Shown here piece by piece: positions 52,915 to 62,982 of a stretch of 64,000 nt of DNA. This DNA is from Pseudomonas quebecensis (GTDB taxonomy: Bacteria > Pseudomonadota > Gammaproteobacteria > Pseudomonadales > Pseudomonadaceae): positions 4,029,001 through 4,093,000 of the forward strand of contig NZ_CP112866.1 in the NCBI RefSeq assembly GCF_026410085.1, in the 5' to 3' direction. The translations under genes and the position numbers were made by a program. Each line of letters begins with the position of its first letter. The stretch's first letter is position 1. The notes beneath the pieces were generated by a model, which saw only the letters and a list, made by a program, of their open reading frames with translations, was not told the origin of the DNA and searched no databases.

Positions 52915-55335
52915 ATGAGCGACCAGCAAGAATTTCCTGATTACGACCTTAACGACTACGCCGATCCCGAAAACGCTGAAACCCCTTCGACCAATACCGG
53001 CCTGGCCCTGCCCGGTCAGAACCTGCCGGACAAGGTCTATATCATCCCGATCCACAATCGGCCGTTTTTCCCCGCGCAAGTGTTGCCGGTGATCGTCAAT
53101 GAAGAGCCCTGGGCCGAAACCCTGGAACTGGTGAGCAAGTCCGAGCATCACTCCCTGGCCCTGTTTTTTATGGACACGCCGCCGGAAGACCCGCGCCACT
53201 TCGACACTTCCAGCCTGCCTTTGTATGGCACCCTGGTGAAGGTGCACCACGCCAGCCGCGAAAACGGCAAACTGCAATTCGTCGCCCAGGGCCTGACCCG
53301 CGTGAGGATTCGCACCTGGCTCAAGCACCACCGCCCGCCGTATCTGGTGGAAGTCGAATACCCACACCAGCCGTCCGAGCCGACCGACGAGGTCAAGGCT
53401 TACGGCATGGCGCTGATCAACGCCATCAAGGAACTGCTGCCCCTCAACCCGCTGTACAGCGAAGAGTTGAAGAATTACCTCAACCGCTTCAGCCCCAACG
53501 ACCCGTCGCCGCTGACCGACTTTGCCGCCGCCCTCACCTCCGCCACCGGCAACGAGCTGCAGGAAGTGCTGGACTGCGTGCCCATGCTCAAGCGCATGGA
53601 AAAAGTGCTGCCGATGCTGCGCAAGGAAGTCGAAGTCGCGCGCCTGCAAAAAGAGCTGTCCGCGGAGGTGAACCGCAAGATCGGCGAGCACCAGCGCGAG
53701 TTCTTCCTCAAGGAACAGCTCAAAGTCATCCAGCAGGAGCTGGGCTTGACCAAGGACGACCGCAGCGCGGACGTCGAGCAGTTCGAGCAGCGCCTGGAAG
53801 GCAAAGTGTTGCCGGCCCAGGCGAAAAAACGCATCGACGAAGAACTGAACAAACTGTCGATCCTGGAAACCGGCTCGCCGGAATACGCGGTCACGCGCAA
53901 CTACCTGGATTGGGCCACCTCGGTGCCATGGGGCGTGTACGGCAAGGACAAGCTTGACCTCAAGCACGCCCGCAAGGTGCTGGATAAACACCACGCGGGC
54001 CTCGACGACATCAAGAGCCGCATCCTCGAATTCCTTGCCGTGGGCGCCTACAAAGGCGAAGTCGCCGGCTCCATCGTGCTGCTGGTGGGTCCGCCGGGCG
54101 TGGGCAAGACCAGCGTGGGCAAATCCATCGCCGAATCCCTGGGCCGCCCGTTCTACCGTTTCAGTGTCGGTGGCATGCGCGACGAGGCCGAGATCAAGGG
54201 CCATCGCCGCACCTACATCGGCGCCCTGCCGGGCAAACTGGTGCAGGCGTTGAAAGATGTGGAAGTGATGAACCCGGTGATCATGCTCGACGAGATCGAC
54301 AAGATGGGCCAGAGCTTCCAGGGCGACCCGGCGTCGGCGCTGCTGGAAACCCTGGACCCGGAGCAGAACGTCGAATTCCTCGACCACTACTTGGACCTGC
54401 GCCTGGATCTGTCCAAGGTGCTGTTCGTGTGCACCGCCAACACCCTGGATTCCATCCCCGGCCCATTGCTCGACCGTATGGAAGTGATTCGCCTGTCGGG
54501 CTATATCACCGAAGAAAAAGTCGCCATCGCCAAGCGCCACCTGTGGCCCAAGCAACTGGAAAAAGCCGGTGTGGCGAAGAACAGCCTGACCATCAGCGAC
54601 GGGGCATTGCGCGCGCTGATCGACGGTTACGCCCGTGAAGCCGGGGTGCGCCAGTTGGAGAAGCAGCTGGGTAAACTGGTGCGCAAGGCCGTGGTCAAGT
54701 TGCTGGATGCGCCGGACACGGTGATCAAGATCGGCAACAAGGATCTGGAAAGCTCCCTGGGCATGCCGGTGTTTCGCAACGAACAAGTACTGTCCGGCAC
54801 CGGGGTCATCACCGGCCTGGCGTGGACCAGCATGGGCGGCGCGACCTTGCCGATCGAAGCGACGCGCATCCACACCCTCAACCGTGGCTTCAAGCTCACG
54901 GGCCAGTTGGGTGAAGTGATGAAGGAGTCCGCCGAAATTGCCTACAGCTACATCAGTTCGAATCTGAAATCGTTCGGCGGCGATCCGAAATTCTTTGACG
55001 AAGCCTTCGTGCACCTGCACGTACCGGAAGGCGCCACACCGAAGGACGGCCCGAGCGCCGGCGTGACCATGGCCAGCGCGCTGTTGTCGCTGGCACGCAA
55101 CCAACCGCCGAAAAAAGGCGTGGCCATGACCGGCGAGCTGACGCTGACCGGGCATGTGCTGCCGATTGGCGGCGTGCGCGAAAAAGTCATCGCGGCGCGG
55201 CGTCAGAAGATCCATGAACTGATCCTGCCGGAGCCCAATCGCGGCAGCTTCGAAGAACTGCCGGAGTACCTGAAAGAAGGCATGACGGTGCATTTCGCCA
55301 AGCGTTTTGCAGATGTGGCGAAGGTGCTGTTCTGA
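52915..55335 (+). CDS. lon: Lon protease, second-type (AsrA-like)
   Basis: An 806-residue ATP-dependent serine protease. The N-terminal substrate domain (VYIIPIHNRPFFPAQVLPVIV) is followed by a coiled-coil (KELSAEVNRKIGEHQREFFLKEQLKVIQQELG), AAA+ module (Walker A GPPGVGKTS, Walker B VIMLDEIDK) and the proteolytic domain with Ser714 (DGPSAGVT) and Lys757 (GGVREKVIAA). The sequence fits the extra Lon of Pseudomonas (AsrA in P. aeruginosa, linked to the heat-shock response) rather than the clpX-linked Lon, since no clp or hupB genes are nearby. A sigma-32 promoter supports this. Confidence 0.92.
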   Translation: MSDQQEFPDYDLNDYADPENAETPSTNTGLALPGQNLPDKVYIIPIHNRPFFPAQVLPVIVNEEPWAETLELVSKSEHHSLALFFMDTPPEDPRHFDTSSLPLYGTLVKVHHASRENGKLQFVAQGLTRVRIRTWLKHHRPPYLVEVEYPHQPSEPTDEVKAYGMALINAIKELLPLNPLYSEELKNYLNRFSPNDPSPLTDFAAALTSATGNELQEVLDCVPMLKRMEKVLPMLRKEVEVARLQKELSAEVNRKIGEHQREFFLKEQLKVIQQELGLTKDDRSADVEQFEQRLEGKVLPAQAKKRIDEELNKLSILETGSPEYAVTRNYLDWATSVPWGVYGKDKLDLKHARKVLDKHHAGLDDIKSRILEFLAVGAYKGEVAGSIVLLVGPPGVGKTSVGKSIAESLGRPFYRFSVGGMRDEAEIKGHRRTYIGALPGKLVQALKDVEVMNPVIMLDEIDKMGQSFQGDPASALLETLDPEQNVEFLDHYLDLRLDLSKVLFVCTANTLDSIPGPLLDRMEVIRLSGYITEEKVAIAKRHLWPKQLEKAGVAKNSLTISDGALRALIDGYAREAGVRQLEKQLGKLVRKAVVKLLDAPDTVIKIGNKDLESSLGMPVFRNEQVLSGTGVITGLAWTSMGGATLPIEATRIHTLNRGFKLTGQLGEVMKESAEIAYSYISSNLKSFGGDPKFFDEAFVHLHVPEGATPKDGPSAGVTMASALLSLARNQPPKKGVAMTGELTLTGHVLPIGGVREKVIAARRQKIHELILPEPNRGSFEELPEYLKEGMTVHFAKRFADVAKVLF

Positions 55336-55360
55336 TGGACCGTTAGCGCTTGCACTGGCC

Positions 55361-55440
55361 TCATCGGGGGCAAGCCCCCTCCCACACTTGAATGGGTTCA
55401 CAACTCAACCTGTGGGAGGGGGCTTGCCCCCGATGGCGTA
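55361..55440. repeat. Inverted pair of REP elements after lon
   Basis: GGGGGCAAGCCCCCTCCCAC and, 29 bp on, GTGGGAGGGGGCTTGCCCCC face each other. The pair can fold into one long hairpin and may protect or terminate the lon mRNA. Confidence 0.75.
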
Positions 55441-55525
55441 AGTGGCCGCAACCTGTATCCAGCGTGTAACACCCGGTCTTATCTTCGGTTATGCTCGGTC
55501 TTCGTCGCCAAACAACGGAGCCCTC

Positions 55526-55915
55526 ATGACCGCTGCCCGCCTGCTTCTCCCCTTGAGCCTTGCCCTGCTGACCGCGTGTGCCAGCGCGCCGAAGCAAAAC
55601 GTCAGCGTGGACAATCAGAGCGCCTGCCCGCTTCAGCTGAAAAGCGGACAAAACCTGATCCTCACCCTGCCCAGCAACCCCACCACCGGTTACCGCTGGG
55701 CCATCCAGGATTCAGCCGGCGGGGTGTTGCGCGCGCTGAGCCCCGAGGTCTATAGCAGCAGCGAATCCGGGGTGATCGGCGGGGGCGGCCAATCGACGTG
55801 GCGCTTCCAGGCCTTCGCACCGGGCCAGGGCCGTTTGCGCCTGACTTCCCAGCAACCCTGGGAGCCCGAAGCCGAGCCCGTCGAGAGCTTCGACTGCGCC
55901 ATTACGGTCAACTGA
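55526..55915 (+). CDS. Chagasin-like protease inhibitor (I42 family), lipoprotein
   Basis: A 129-residue protein with a lipoprotein signal (LLLPLSLALLTAC) and the I42 signature NPTTGYRW, followed by the second loop GVIGGGGQSTWRFQAFAPGQG and the third RLTSQQPWEPEAEPVE. Chagasin-type inhibitors block papain-like cysteine proteases. Its position right after lon is curious but Lon is not a cysteine protease. Start at 55526 preceded by CGGAG. Confidence 0.84.
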   Translation: MTAARLLLPLSLALLTACASAPKQNVSVDNQSACPLQLKSGQNLILTLPSNPTTGYRWAIQDSAGGVLRALSPEVYSSSESGVIGGGGQSTWRFQAFAPGQGRLRLTSQQPWEPEAEPVESFDCAITVN

Positions 55916-55916
55916 C

Positions 55917-56573
55917 ATGCCTTGGCTGATTCTCGCGCTGATGGGCGCCGGCACCTTTATCTACGGCCTGACAACTCACGCCACACTGTTGTGTCTGCTG
56001 GTCAAGCCGTTGCCGGTGCTGGCGCTGTTGGGCTGGCTGCATGATGCGCCACCCACCGACTATCGACGCTGGATCAGCCTGGGACTGATTTTTTCGCTGC
56101 TGGGCGATGTACTGCTGGCCTGGCCGGGGGACCTGTTTATCTTTGGCCTGGGCGCGTTTTTGCTGGCGCATCTGGCGTACCTCAAGGCTTATTTCAGCGA
56201 TTGCCGGCGTCTGGCGCTGCTGCCGTTGATCCTCGCGCTGGGCGTGGGCGCCGTGTTGCTGAGCATCCTGATTGGCCACGGCCTGGGCGACCTGCTGGTG
56301 CCGGTGGTGGTCTACGCCCTGGTGATCAGCGCCATGCTCTGGCGCGCGCTGGCCCGCTTGGGCAGCGATGTGCCCAAGCGTTCGGCGCTGCTCGCCGCGG
56401 CGGGGGCAGCATCCTTTGTGTTTTCCGACACGCTGATCGGCATCAATCGTTTCGTGGTGGCGTTTGAGGCAGCTCCCTATTTGTTGATCGCAACCTATTG
56501 GCTGGGCCAGTGGGGCATCACGGCCTCGGCTTTCCATCAGACAACCCGCGCATCCGCTGACCAACTTGGCTAA
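55917..56573 (+). CDS. Lysoplasmalogenase (YhhN family)
   Basis: A 218-residue, eight-TM membrane protein with YhhN/TMEM86 features: LVKPLPVLALLGWL, RWISLGLIFSLLGDVLLAWPGDLFIFGLGAFLLAHLAYLKAY, and FVFSDTLIGINRFV. The family hydrolyses the vinyl-ether bond of lysoplasmalogens. The ATG begins one base after the inhibitor stop, so the genes are likely co-transcribed. Confidence 0.85.
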   Translation: MPWLILALMGAGTFIYGLTTHATLLCLLVKPLPVLALLGWLHDAPPTDYRRWISLGLIFSLLGDVLLAWPGDLFIFGLGAFLLAHLAYLKAYFSDCRRLALLPLILALGVGAVLLSILIGHGLGDLLVPVVVYALVISAMLWRALARLGSDVPKRSALLAAAGAASFVFSDTLIGINRFVVAFEAAPYLLIATYWLGQWGITASAFHQTTRASADQLG

Positions 56574-56609
56574 AATGCCGGCCTTTCCCCCACCGTCGCC
56601 GGAACAACC

Positions 56610-57353
56610 GTGAGCCAAGAACCCGATCGCCTATTCGCCCAGCCCCTTCCCCAGGTGCCGGACTTCGCCTTTAACGAGGACGTGGTGCGGGTGTTCCCCG
56701 ACATGATCAAGCGTTCGGTGCCCGGTTACCCGACCATCGTCGAAAACCTCGGCGTGCTGGCCGCGCAGTTCGCCCAGCCCCACAGTGTGCTCTACGACCT
56801 CGGTTCGTCCCTTGGCGCAGTGACCCAGGCGTTGCGGCGCCATGTACGCACTGAGGGTTGCACGGTGATCGCGGTGGATAACTCGGCGGCAATGGTCGAG
56901 CGCTGCCGCCAGTACCTCAATGGCCAGGACTCGATGTTTCAGGAGTTGCTGCCGGTGGAGGTGGTCGAGGGCGATATTCTCGCGCTGCAATTCCAGCCGG
57001 CCTCGGTGGTGGCGCTGAACTTCACCTTGCAGTTCATCGCGCCCGAGGAGCGCCTGGCATTGCTCGGGCGTATCCGTCTGGCGCTGCTGCCCGGCGGAGC
57101 GCTGATCCTCTCGGAAAAACTGCGCTTCAATGACCTTGAAGAACACGCGCTGCTCACCGACCTGCACATCGCGTTCAAACGCGCCAACGGCTACAGCGAA
57201 CTGGAAATTGCCCAGAAGCGCAGCGCCATCGAAAACGTCATGAAGCCCGACAGCCTCGAAGAACACCGCGAACGCCTGTTGGCGGCCGGATTCTCGAAAG
57301 TGGTGCCGTGGTTCCAGTGTCTTAACTTTGCCTCGTTGATTGCCTTGCCATGA
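56610..57353 (+). CDS. cmoA: Carboxy-S-adenosyl-L-methionine synthase CmoA
   Basis: A 247-residue enzyme making Cx-SAM from SAM and prephenate for wobble uridine modification (cmo5U34) in tRNA. Family segments: [35 protein letters not shown] region (here [15 protein letters not shown]), [17 protein letters not shown] (SAM site), [13 protein letters not shown] and [15 protein letters not shown] start at 56610 with GGAA upstream. Overlaps cmoB by four bases. Confidence 0.95.
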   Translation: MSQEPDRLFAQPLPQVPDFAFNEDVVRVFPDMIKRSVPGYPTIVENLGVLAAQFAQPHSVLYDLGSSLGAVTQALRRHVRTEGCTVIAVDNSAAMVERCRQYLNGQDSMFQELLPVEVVEGDILALQFQPASVVALNFTLQFIAPEERLALLGRIRLALLPGGALILSEKLRFNDLEEHALLTDLHIAFKRANGYSELEIAQKRSAIENVMKPDSLEEHRERLLAAGFSKVVPWFQCLNFASLIALP

Positions 57354-58306
57354 TTGATTTGTCCCCCCTCGCCCGCCATCTGGTCGGTACTCCCCTGGCC
57401 GTCTGGGCCCAGGGCCTGCAGGCGCAGCTCGACAGCAAGATGGAGAAGGGGCATGGCGACCTTGCGCGCTGGCAAAGTGCGTTGGATGCGCTGCCAGAGC
57501 TTCAGCCCAGCCAAGTCGACTTGCTCAATGGCCTGACCCTGGACGCCGATTGCGACGACGCCACCCGCGCACAAATGCACACCGCGCTGATGGGCCTGAG
57601 CCCGTGGCGCAAAGGCCCGTTCCATTTGTTCGGCGTGCATGTGGACACCGAATGGCGCTCGGACTGGAAGTGGTCGCGCGTGGCCCCGCACCTGGACCTC
57701 AAGGGCAAACGCATCCTCGATGTCGGTTGCGGCAACGGTTACTACATGTGGCGCATGCTCGGTGCCGGCGCCGACAGCGTGATCGGCGTGGACCCCAACT
57801 GGCTGTTCTTCTGCCAGTTCCAGGCTGTGCAGCGCTATCTGTCCGAGCCCAGGGCCTGGCACCTGCCGTTCCCCTTCGAAGACCTGCCGGCGAACCTGGA
57901 AGGCTTCGACACGGTGTTTTCCATGGGCGTGTTCTACCACCGTCGCTCACCCATCGAGCATTTGCTGGCGCTGAAGGACACCCTGGTCAAGGGCGGCGAG
58001 CTGGTGCTCGAAACATTGGTGGTGGAAGGCGATCAGCAGCAAGTTCTGGTGCCGGAAGACCGTTATGCGCAGATGCGTAACGTGTGGTTCCTGCCGTCGG
58101 TACCGGCATTGATGCTGTGGCTGCGGCGTGCGGGGTTCAGTGAGGTGCGTTGTGTGGATGTGAGCGTGACCACGGTGCAAGAACAGCGCGGCACGGAGTG
58201 GATGAAGTATCAGTCGCTGAGTGACTTCCTGGATCCGGATGATCACAGCAAGACCATTGAAGGGCTGCCGGCGCCTATGCGGGCCGTCATCATCGCCAAA
58301 AAGTAA
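57350..58306 (+). CDS. cmoB: tRNA U34 carboxymethyltransferase CmoB
   Basis: A 318-residue SAM-type transferase that uses Cx-SAM to form 5-oxyacetyluridine at tRNA position 34. Clear family sequence: [80 protein letters not shown], and [25 protein letters not shown]. Translationally coupled to cmoA. Confidence 0.96.
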   Translation: MIDLSPLARHLVGTPLAVWAQGLQAQLDSKMEKGHGDLARWQSALDALPELQPSQVDLLNGLTLDADCDDATRAQMHTALMGLSPWRKGPFHLFGVHVDTEWRSDWKWSRVAPHLDLKGKRILDVGCGNGYYMWRMLGAGADSVIGVDPNWLFFCQFQAVQRYLSEPRAWHLPFPFEDLPANLEGFDTVFSMGVFYHRRSPIEHLLALKDTLVKGGELVLETLVVEGDQQQVLVPEDRYAQMRNVWFLPSVPALMLWLRRAGFSEVRCVDVSVTTVQEQRGTEWMKYQSLSDFLDPDDHSKTIEGLPAPMRAVIIAKK

Positions 58307-58330
58307 GCCCCCGTCCCGCTGGAAAAATGA

Positions 58331-58437
58331 AGCTCAAAATATGGGTGGAGGCTTGCCCCCGATTTCAGAGTGTCGGTCAGCATAGCCTTAGCTGACCCGC
58401 CGTCATCGGGGGCAAGCCCCCTCCCACATTTGATCTG
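58331..58437. repeat. Inverted pair of REP elements between cmoB and tadA
   Basis: GGAGGCTTGCCCCCGAT and ATCGGGGGCAAGCCCCCTCCCAC face each other between two convergent genes, where they could act as a bidirectional terminator. Confidence 0.7.
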
Positions 58438-58446
58438 CTGTGTTCT

Positions 58447-58944
58447 TTAGAGGGCGGGTTTGGCCCGGCGGGCTTTGAAGAATTCGCTCAGCACCGTGCC
58501 GCACTCCTCGGCCAGCACACCGCCTTCAAACAACACCCGATGATTCAAAAAACCCTGGGTAAAAAACTGCCCCTGGCTTTGCACAATCCCGGCCTTGGGC
58601 TCCAACGCGCCATACACCACCCGCGCGATGCGTGAATGCACGATCAGCCCGGCGCACATGCTGCACGGTTCCAGGGTCACGTACAGCGTACTGCCCGGCA
58701 GGCGGTAGTTGCTGACAGCTTGCGCGGCGGCGCGGATGGCGACCATCTCGGCATGCGCGCTGGGGTCGTGGGTGCTGATAGGGCAGTTGAAACCACGCCC
58801 GATGATTTCGCCGTCCTGCACCAGCACCGCGCCGACCGGCACTTCACCCAGCGCCGCGCCTTGGGCGGCGAGGGCCAGGGCTTGGCGCATGAAGTCCTGG
58901 TCACGGCTGCGGTCGATGATTGCGATGGGGCGAAACTGGCGCAT
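58447..58944 (-). CDS. tadA: tRNA adenosine(34) deaminase TadA
   Basis: A 165-residue zinc deaminase that converts A34 to inosine in tRNA-Arg. The zinc/catalytic motifs are HAE (residues 64-66) and PCSMC (93-97). The start at 58944 overlaps the stop of the multicopper oxidase gene (ATGA), so expression is coupled to it; the longer reading into that gene is rejected. The first 15 residues vary between species. Confidence 0.94.
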   Translation of the reverse strand: MRQFRPIAIIDRSRDQDFMRQALALAAQGAALGEVPVGAVLVQDGEIIGRGFNCPISTHDPSAHAEMVAIRAAAQAVSNYRLPGSTLYVTLEPCSMCAGLIVHSRIARVVYGALEPKAGIVQSQGQFFTQGFLNHRVLFEGGVLAEECGTVLSEFFKARRAKPAL

Positions 58945-60326
58945 CACGCCACCTCGATGGCGGCCATCAGGCCGGTTTCCATATGGTCGATCACGTGGCA
59001 GTGGAACATCCACACCCCTGGGTTATCCGCCACCAGCGCTACGCGCGCGCGTTCGTTTTTGCCCAGCAGGTAGGTGTCGGTAAAGTACGGGATCACCTTG
59101 TGGCGGTTCGAGGCGATCACCTTGAAGCTCATGCCGTGCAGGTGGATGGGGTGCTGGTACTGGGTCATGTTCTTCAATTCGAAAATGTAGCTCTTGCCCT
59201 TTTCCAGCCTCGCGATCGGGCGGTCGGCGCAGGTCTTGTCGGTGATGTCCCAGGCCTGCCCGTTGATCTGCCACAGGCTCGGCGGCTTGCCGTTGTCGAC
59301 ATTGACCGAGACAGAACCGACCCACTCGAAATTGAAGTTGAGCTTCTCGGCATTGGCCAGGTCCGGCTCGCTGATCGGGTTGGCGGGCAACGCCGCGGGC
59401 CACTCGGCGGGCGCGTCGGAGCCAGGCACCGAACGAAAGGTGCCCAGGCGCACCGGGCCGTTGCGGATCGACAGTTCTTCACCCGCCGGCGGCGCCTTGA
59501 TTGCCAGGCAGATGCGCATGCCCGGGCCCAACCAGTATTCCTTGCCCAGCGGGCGCGGTTCGACGGGGTTGCCGTCCAGCGCGTAGATCCGTGCTTCGAC
59601 GTCGGGAATATTGATGCGATAGGTCAGGGTGTTATCGAGGTTGAGCAGGCGCACGCGGGTAATCTGCCCGGCCGGCAGATCGATCACCGCCTGGGACACG
59701 CCATTGATCGTCGACAAGCGCCCGGCCGTACCGCCACGCGCGGCCTCACGGGGAATGCTGAAAGCGACGAAGGCGCCCTCGTCATCCACGTGCCAGCTTT
59801 TCAGGCTCAGGGTGCGTTCGTGCTTGAAACCGGTGGGTTCGCGTTCTTCGATGATCAACGGCCCGACCAGGCCCCGGCCAAGTTCTTCGCTGCTGTTGAC
59901 GTGGGGGTGGTACCAGTAGCTGCCAGCGTCGGGCACGCGGAATATGTAGTCGAAATATTCGCCGGGCAGCACCGGCAACTGCGAGACGTAGGGTACCCCG
60001 TCCATTTCCAGCGGCAGGCGGATACCGTGCCAGTGGATGGTGGTGGCGACCGGCAGATGGTTGATAAAGCGCACCCGCAACCACTCACCCTGGCGCACAC
60101 GCAACTCGGTGCCCGGCGCCGATGGGCCGAACGCCCAGGCTTGAGTCTTGTGTCCCGGCACCAGCTCAACATCCAACGGTGCCGCGATCAGTTCGTAATC
60201 GTGCCCCGCTTCGGCCTCGGCGACTTTCCCCAGCCAGTAGCGGTAGGCGCCACCGGCACCGACGCCCACTACGGCCAGGCCTGCCAGGCCACCCAGGATT
60301 TGTCGACGGGAAAAGGATCGGGACAC
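58944..60326 (-). CDS. Tat-exported multicopper oxidase
   Basis: A 460-residue laccase-like oxidase. The GTG at 60326 (GAGG upstream) gives a Tat signal, SRSFSRRQILGGLAGLAVVGVGA. All copper-ligand segments are present: TIHWHG, WYHPHVNSS, HPIHLHG and the C-terminal HCHVIDHMETGLM. Members oxidise Cu(I) or phenolic substrates with O2 in the periplasm; there is no Met-rich CueO-type insertion visible, so copper tolerance is not certain. Coupled to tadA downstream. Confidence 0.9.
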   Translation of the reverse strand: MSRSFSRRQILGGLAGLAVVGVGAGGAYRYWLGKVAEAEAGHDYELIAAPLDVELVPGHKTQAWAFGPSAPGTELRVRQGEWLRVRFINHLPVATTIHWHGIRLPLEMDGVPYVSQLPVLPGEYFDYIFRVPDAGSYWYHPHVNSSEELGRGLVGPLIIEEREPTGFKHERTLSLKSWHVDDEGAFVAFSIPREAARGGTAGRLSTINGVSQAVIDLPAGQITRVRLLNLDNTLTYRINIPDVEARIYALDGNPVEPRPLGKEYWLGPGMRICLAIKAPPAGEELSIRNGPVRLGTFRSVPGSDAPAEWPAALPANPISEPDLANAEKLNFNFEWVGSVSVNVDNGKPPSLWQINGQAWDITDKTCADRPIARLEKGKSYIFELKNMTQYQHPIHLHGMSFKVIASNRHKVIPYFTDTYLLGKNERARVALVADNPGVWMFHCHVIDHMETGLMAAIEVA

Positions 60327-60409
60327 AACAACCTCACGTATCGGCCGCAGGCGCGTGGCCTGCAAAGGGCAGATACGATACACCTGCGCGGGCTAAACAG
60401 TAAGGGTTC

Positions 60410-60438
60410 TCATGTGGGAGGTGACGCCCTCCCACATT
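60410..60438. repeat. REP-like hairpin between pdxJ and the oxidase gene
   Basis: ATGTGGGAGG / CCTCCCACAT form a near-perfect 10-bp stem; could terminate pdxJ transcription on the minus strand. Confidence 0.6.
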
Positions 60439-60453
60439 GCAGCTTGGCTGTTT

Positions 60454-61197
60454 TTAGTGCTTGGCGGCGGCCAGGATCAGGGCCTTCATTTCGGCAACCG
60501 CGCCTTTGAAGCCGACGAACAGCGCGTGGGCCACCAGGGCATGGCCGATGTTCAGTTCGTTGATGCCCTTGATCGCGGCGACGGCCTCGACGTTGTGGTA
60601 GTGCAAGCCGTGACCGGCATTGACGATCAAGCCTTCATTGAGACCGCAGTTCACGCCTTCGATAATGCGTTGCAGCTCGTCTGCGACCTCTGTCGGCGTG
60701 GTGGCATCGGCGTAGCGGCCAGTATGCAGTTCGATGGCGGGCGCGCCGACGCGGCGCGAGGCCTCGATCTGGCGCGGGTCGGCGTCGATAAACAACGACA
60801 CTTCGCTGCCGATCTTCGACAAACGCTGCACCGCCGCCTTGATCCGCGCTTCCTGGCCCGCCACATCCAGGCCGCCCTCGGTGGTCAGTTCCTGTCGGGT
60901 TTCCGGCACCAGGCAGATATGCGCCGGACGAATGCGCTCGGCGAAGGCCATCATTTCTTCGGTAACGCCCATCTCGAAGTTCATACGGGTTTGCAGCACA
61001 TCCTTGAGCAGCAGCACATCGCGCTCCTGAATGTGGCGGCGGTCTTCGCGCAGGTGCACGGTGATGCCGTCGGCGCCCGCTTCTTCGGCGTCCAGCGCGG
61101 CCTTGACCGGATCCGGGTAGCGCGTGCCCCGGGCCTGGCGCAGGGTAGCGACGTGGTCGATGTTGACGCCAAGAAGAATGCGATTGCTGGTGGTCAC
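60454..61197 (-). CDS. pdxJ: Pyridoxine 5'-phosphate synthase PdxJ
   Basis: A 247-residue TIM-barrel enzyme that condenses 3-amino-1-hydroxyacetone phosphate with deoxyxylulose 5-phosphate. Typical sequence: [49 protein letters not shown], and [30 protein letters not shown]. The GTG start at 61197 is preceded by AGGAG. It follows recO, the common order in proteobacteria. Confidence 0.96.
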   Translation of the reverse strand: MTTSNRILLGVNIDHVATLRQARGTRYPDPVKAALDAEEAGADGITVHLREDRRHIQERDVLLLKDVLQTRMNFEMGVTEEMMAFAERIRPAHICLVPETRQELTTEGGLDVAGQEARIKAAVQRLSKIGSEVSLFIDADPRQIEASRRVGAPAIELHTGRYADATTPTEVADELQRIIEGVNCGLNEGLIVNAGHGLHYHNVEAVAAIKGINELNIGHALVAHALFVGFKGAVAEMKALILAAAKH

Positions 61198-61249
61198 GGA
61201 AGCGCTCCTGAAAAGGGGAAAGAAACGCTGCACAGCATACACGGGGAGG

Positions 61250-61939
61250 TCAGGGCTTTCGAAACAACTCGCGACTGACCAGCGGCCGCCCGCCCAGGTG
61301 CACGGCCAGGGCCTGGCGCATCAGGCGCTTGGCGGCGGACAAGGCCCCGGGCGCGCTCCAGTCGGCTTCGCTCATGGCCAGCAGCTCGGTGCCCTGGAAC
61401 AGCCCCGGTTGCAGCAGGTACACACGCTCCAGGCCCGCATCCACCTGCAGACGGTACATGCCATCGGCGGCGATGGGGTCGCCGTGCAGGTCGTTGTGCA
61501 GTTCGAAGCCGTAGCCCAGGTCGTCGAGCAGGCGCCATTCGAAGGCGCGCAGCAGCGGCTCCAACGCGCGTCCTTCGGCCAGGGCCAGCAAGGTGGCGGC
61601 GTAGTGATCGAAGACCGCCGGGTGCGGGTCTTCGGCGGGCAGCAGGCGAATCAGCAGCTCATTGAGGTAGAGACCACTGAACAAGGCATCGCCATTGAGC
61701 CAGGCCGATGTGCCGACACTTTCCAGGCGGCCGACGTTCTTCAGCTCGCCCTTGCCGCGAAACTCCACGTCCAACGCCACAAAGGGCCGCGCCAATGTCC
61801 CGGCCTTGCCCCGCGCGCTACGCAACACCGCGCGCAGGCGGCCTTGGGGCGTGAGGAAATCCACCAGCGCGCTGGTCTCGCGGTAGGCACGGCTGTGCAG
61901 GACATAGGCGAGTTGGCTGGGGGGTTGGGATTGGGACAT
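61250..61939 (-). CDS. recO: DNA repair protein RecO
   Basis: A 229-residue RecFOR pathway protein that loads RecA on SSB-coated DNA. The N-terminal OB-fold includes [34 protein letters not shown], and the helical C-terminal part contains [36 protein letters not shown]. The start at 61939 removes an unlikely N-terminal extension. Confidence 0.94.
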   Translation of the reverse strand: MSQSQPPSQLAYVLHSRAYRETSALVDFLTPQGRLRAVLRSARGKAGTLARPFVALDVEFRGKGELKNVGRLESVGTSAWLNGDALFSGLYLNELLIRLLPAEDPHPAVFDHYAATLLALAEGRALEPLLRAFEWRLLDDLGYGFELHNDLHGDPIAADGMYRLQVDAGLERVYLLQPGLFQGTELLAMSEADWSAPGALSAAKRLMRQALAVHLGGRPLVSRELFRKP

Positions 61940-61967
61940 GGGTTCTCTATCGTGAAAACAACACAAA

Positions 61968-62066
61968 CCTAATGTGGAAGGGGCTTGCCCCCGATGGCGG
62001 TGGCTCAGTCACGTATTTATTAACTGATCCACCGCTATCGGAGGCAAGCCCCTCCCACATTTTTGG
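61968..62066. repeat. Inverted pair of REP elements between era and recO
   Basis: ATGTGGAAGGGGCTTGCCCCCGATGGCGG and the inverted CCGCTATCGGAGGCAAGCCCCTCCCACAT enclose a short loop, forming a BIME-type hairpin inside the rnc-era-recO-pdxJ gene run. Confidence 0.7.
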
Positions 62067-62079
62067 CCCTGCGGCGTCC

Positions 62080-62982
62080 TTACAGGTCGCCGTAGCCAAG
62101 GGAACGCAACGCGCGCTCGTCATCCGACCAGCCGCCTTTCACCTTCACCCATAGGTTGAGCATGATTTTGGAGTCGAACAGCAATTCCATGTCCTTGCGC
62201 GCTTCGGTGCCGATGCGCTTGATGCGCTCACCCTTGTCGCCAATGATGATCTTCTTCTGGCCATCGCGCTCCACGAGGATCAGCGCATGGATATGCAGGG
62301 TCTTGCCCTGCTGCTTGAACTCTTCAATTTCGACGGTGATCTGGTAAGGCAGCTCGGCGCCCATCTGGCGCATGATTTTCTCACGCACCAGTTCGGCGGC
62401 GAGGAAACGGCTGCTGCGGTCGGTGATCTGGTCTTCCGGGAAGAAGTGCTCGTTCTCCGGCAGGTGCTCGGCGATTACGCGCTCCAGAGCATCGAGGTTG
62501 TGGCCGTGCTGGGCGGAGATCGGGATGATCTGCGCGTTCGGCAGTTGTTCCTGCAGCCAGCTCAGGTGCGGCATCAGCTCGGCTTTGTCTTCGATGCGGT
62601 CGGTCTTGTTCAGCGCGACGATCAACGGGCCGGTGACGTATTGCACACGCTCTAGAACCATTTGGTCTTCGTCGGTCCACTTGGTGCGGTCGACCACGAA
62701 GATCACCACGTCGACGTCTTTCAACGCCGCCGAAGCGGTCTTGTTCATATAGCGGTTGAGGGCTTTCTCGCCACCTTTATGCATGCCCGGCGTGTCGACG
62801 TAGACCGCTTGCACGTTGCCTTCGGTCTTGATGCCCAGCATGTTGTGGCGGGTGGTCTGTGGCTTGCGCGAGGTGATCGCGAGTTTCTGCCCGAGGATGT
62901 GGTTGAGCAGCGTGGACTTGCCCACGTTGGGGCGGCCGACGATGGCAACATAGCCACAGCGTGTTGCGGTTGAATCAGTCAT
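62080..62982 (-). CDS. era: GTPase Era
   Basis: A 300-residue GTPase acting in 16S rRNA maturation. G motifs: [17 protein letters not shown]; the C-terminal KH domain has [21 protein letters not shown] and ends RSLGYGDL, exactly as in the family. The start at 62982 overlaps rnc by 8 bp. Confidence 0.97.
   Translation of the reverse strand: MTDSTATRCGYVAIVGRPNVGKSTLLNHILGQKLAITSRKPQTTRHNMLGIKTEGNVQAVYVDTPGMHKGGEKALNRYMNKTASAALKDVDVVIFVVDRTKWTDEDQMVLERVQYVTGPLIVALNKTDRIEDKAELMPHLSWLQEQLPNAQIIPISAQHGHNLDALERVIAEHLPENEHFFPEDQITDRSSRFLAAELVREKIMRQMGAELPYQITVEIEEFKQQGKTLHIHALILVERDGQKKIIIGDKGERIKRIGTEARKDMELLFDSKIMLNLWVKVKGGWSDDERALRSLGYGDL

Noticed and set aside
52840..55401. 853-residue minus-strand frame opposite lon
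   Set aside because: It is a high-G+C antisense shadow (His/Gln/Phe-rich, no domain), while the plus strand encodes complete Lon.
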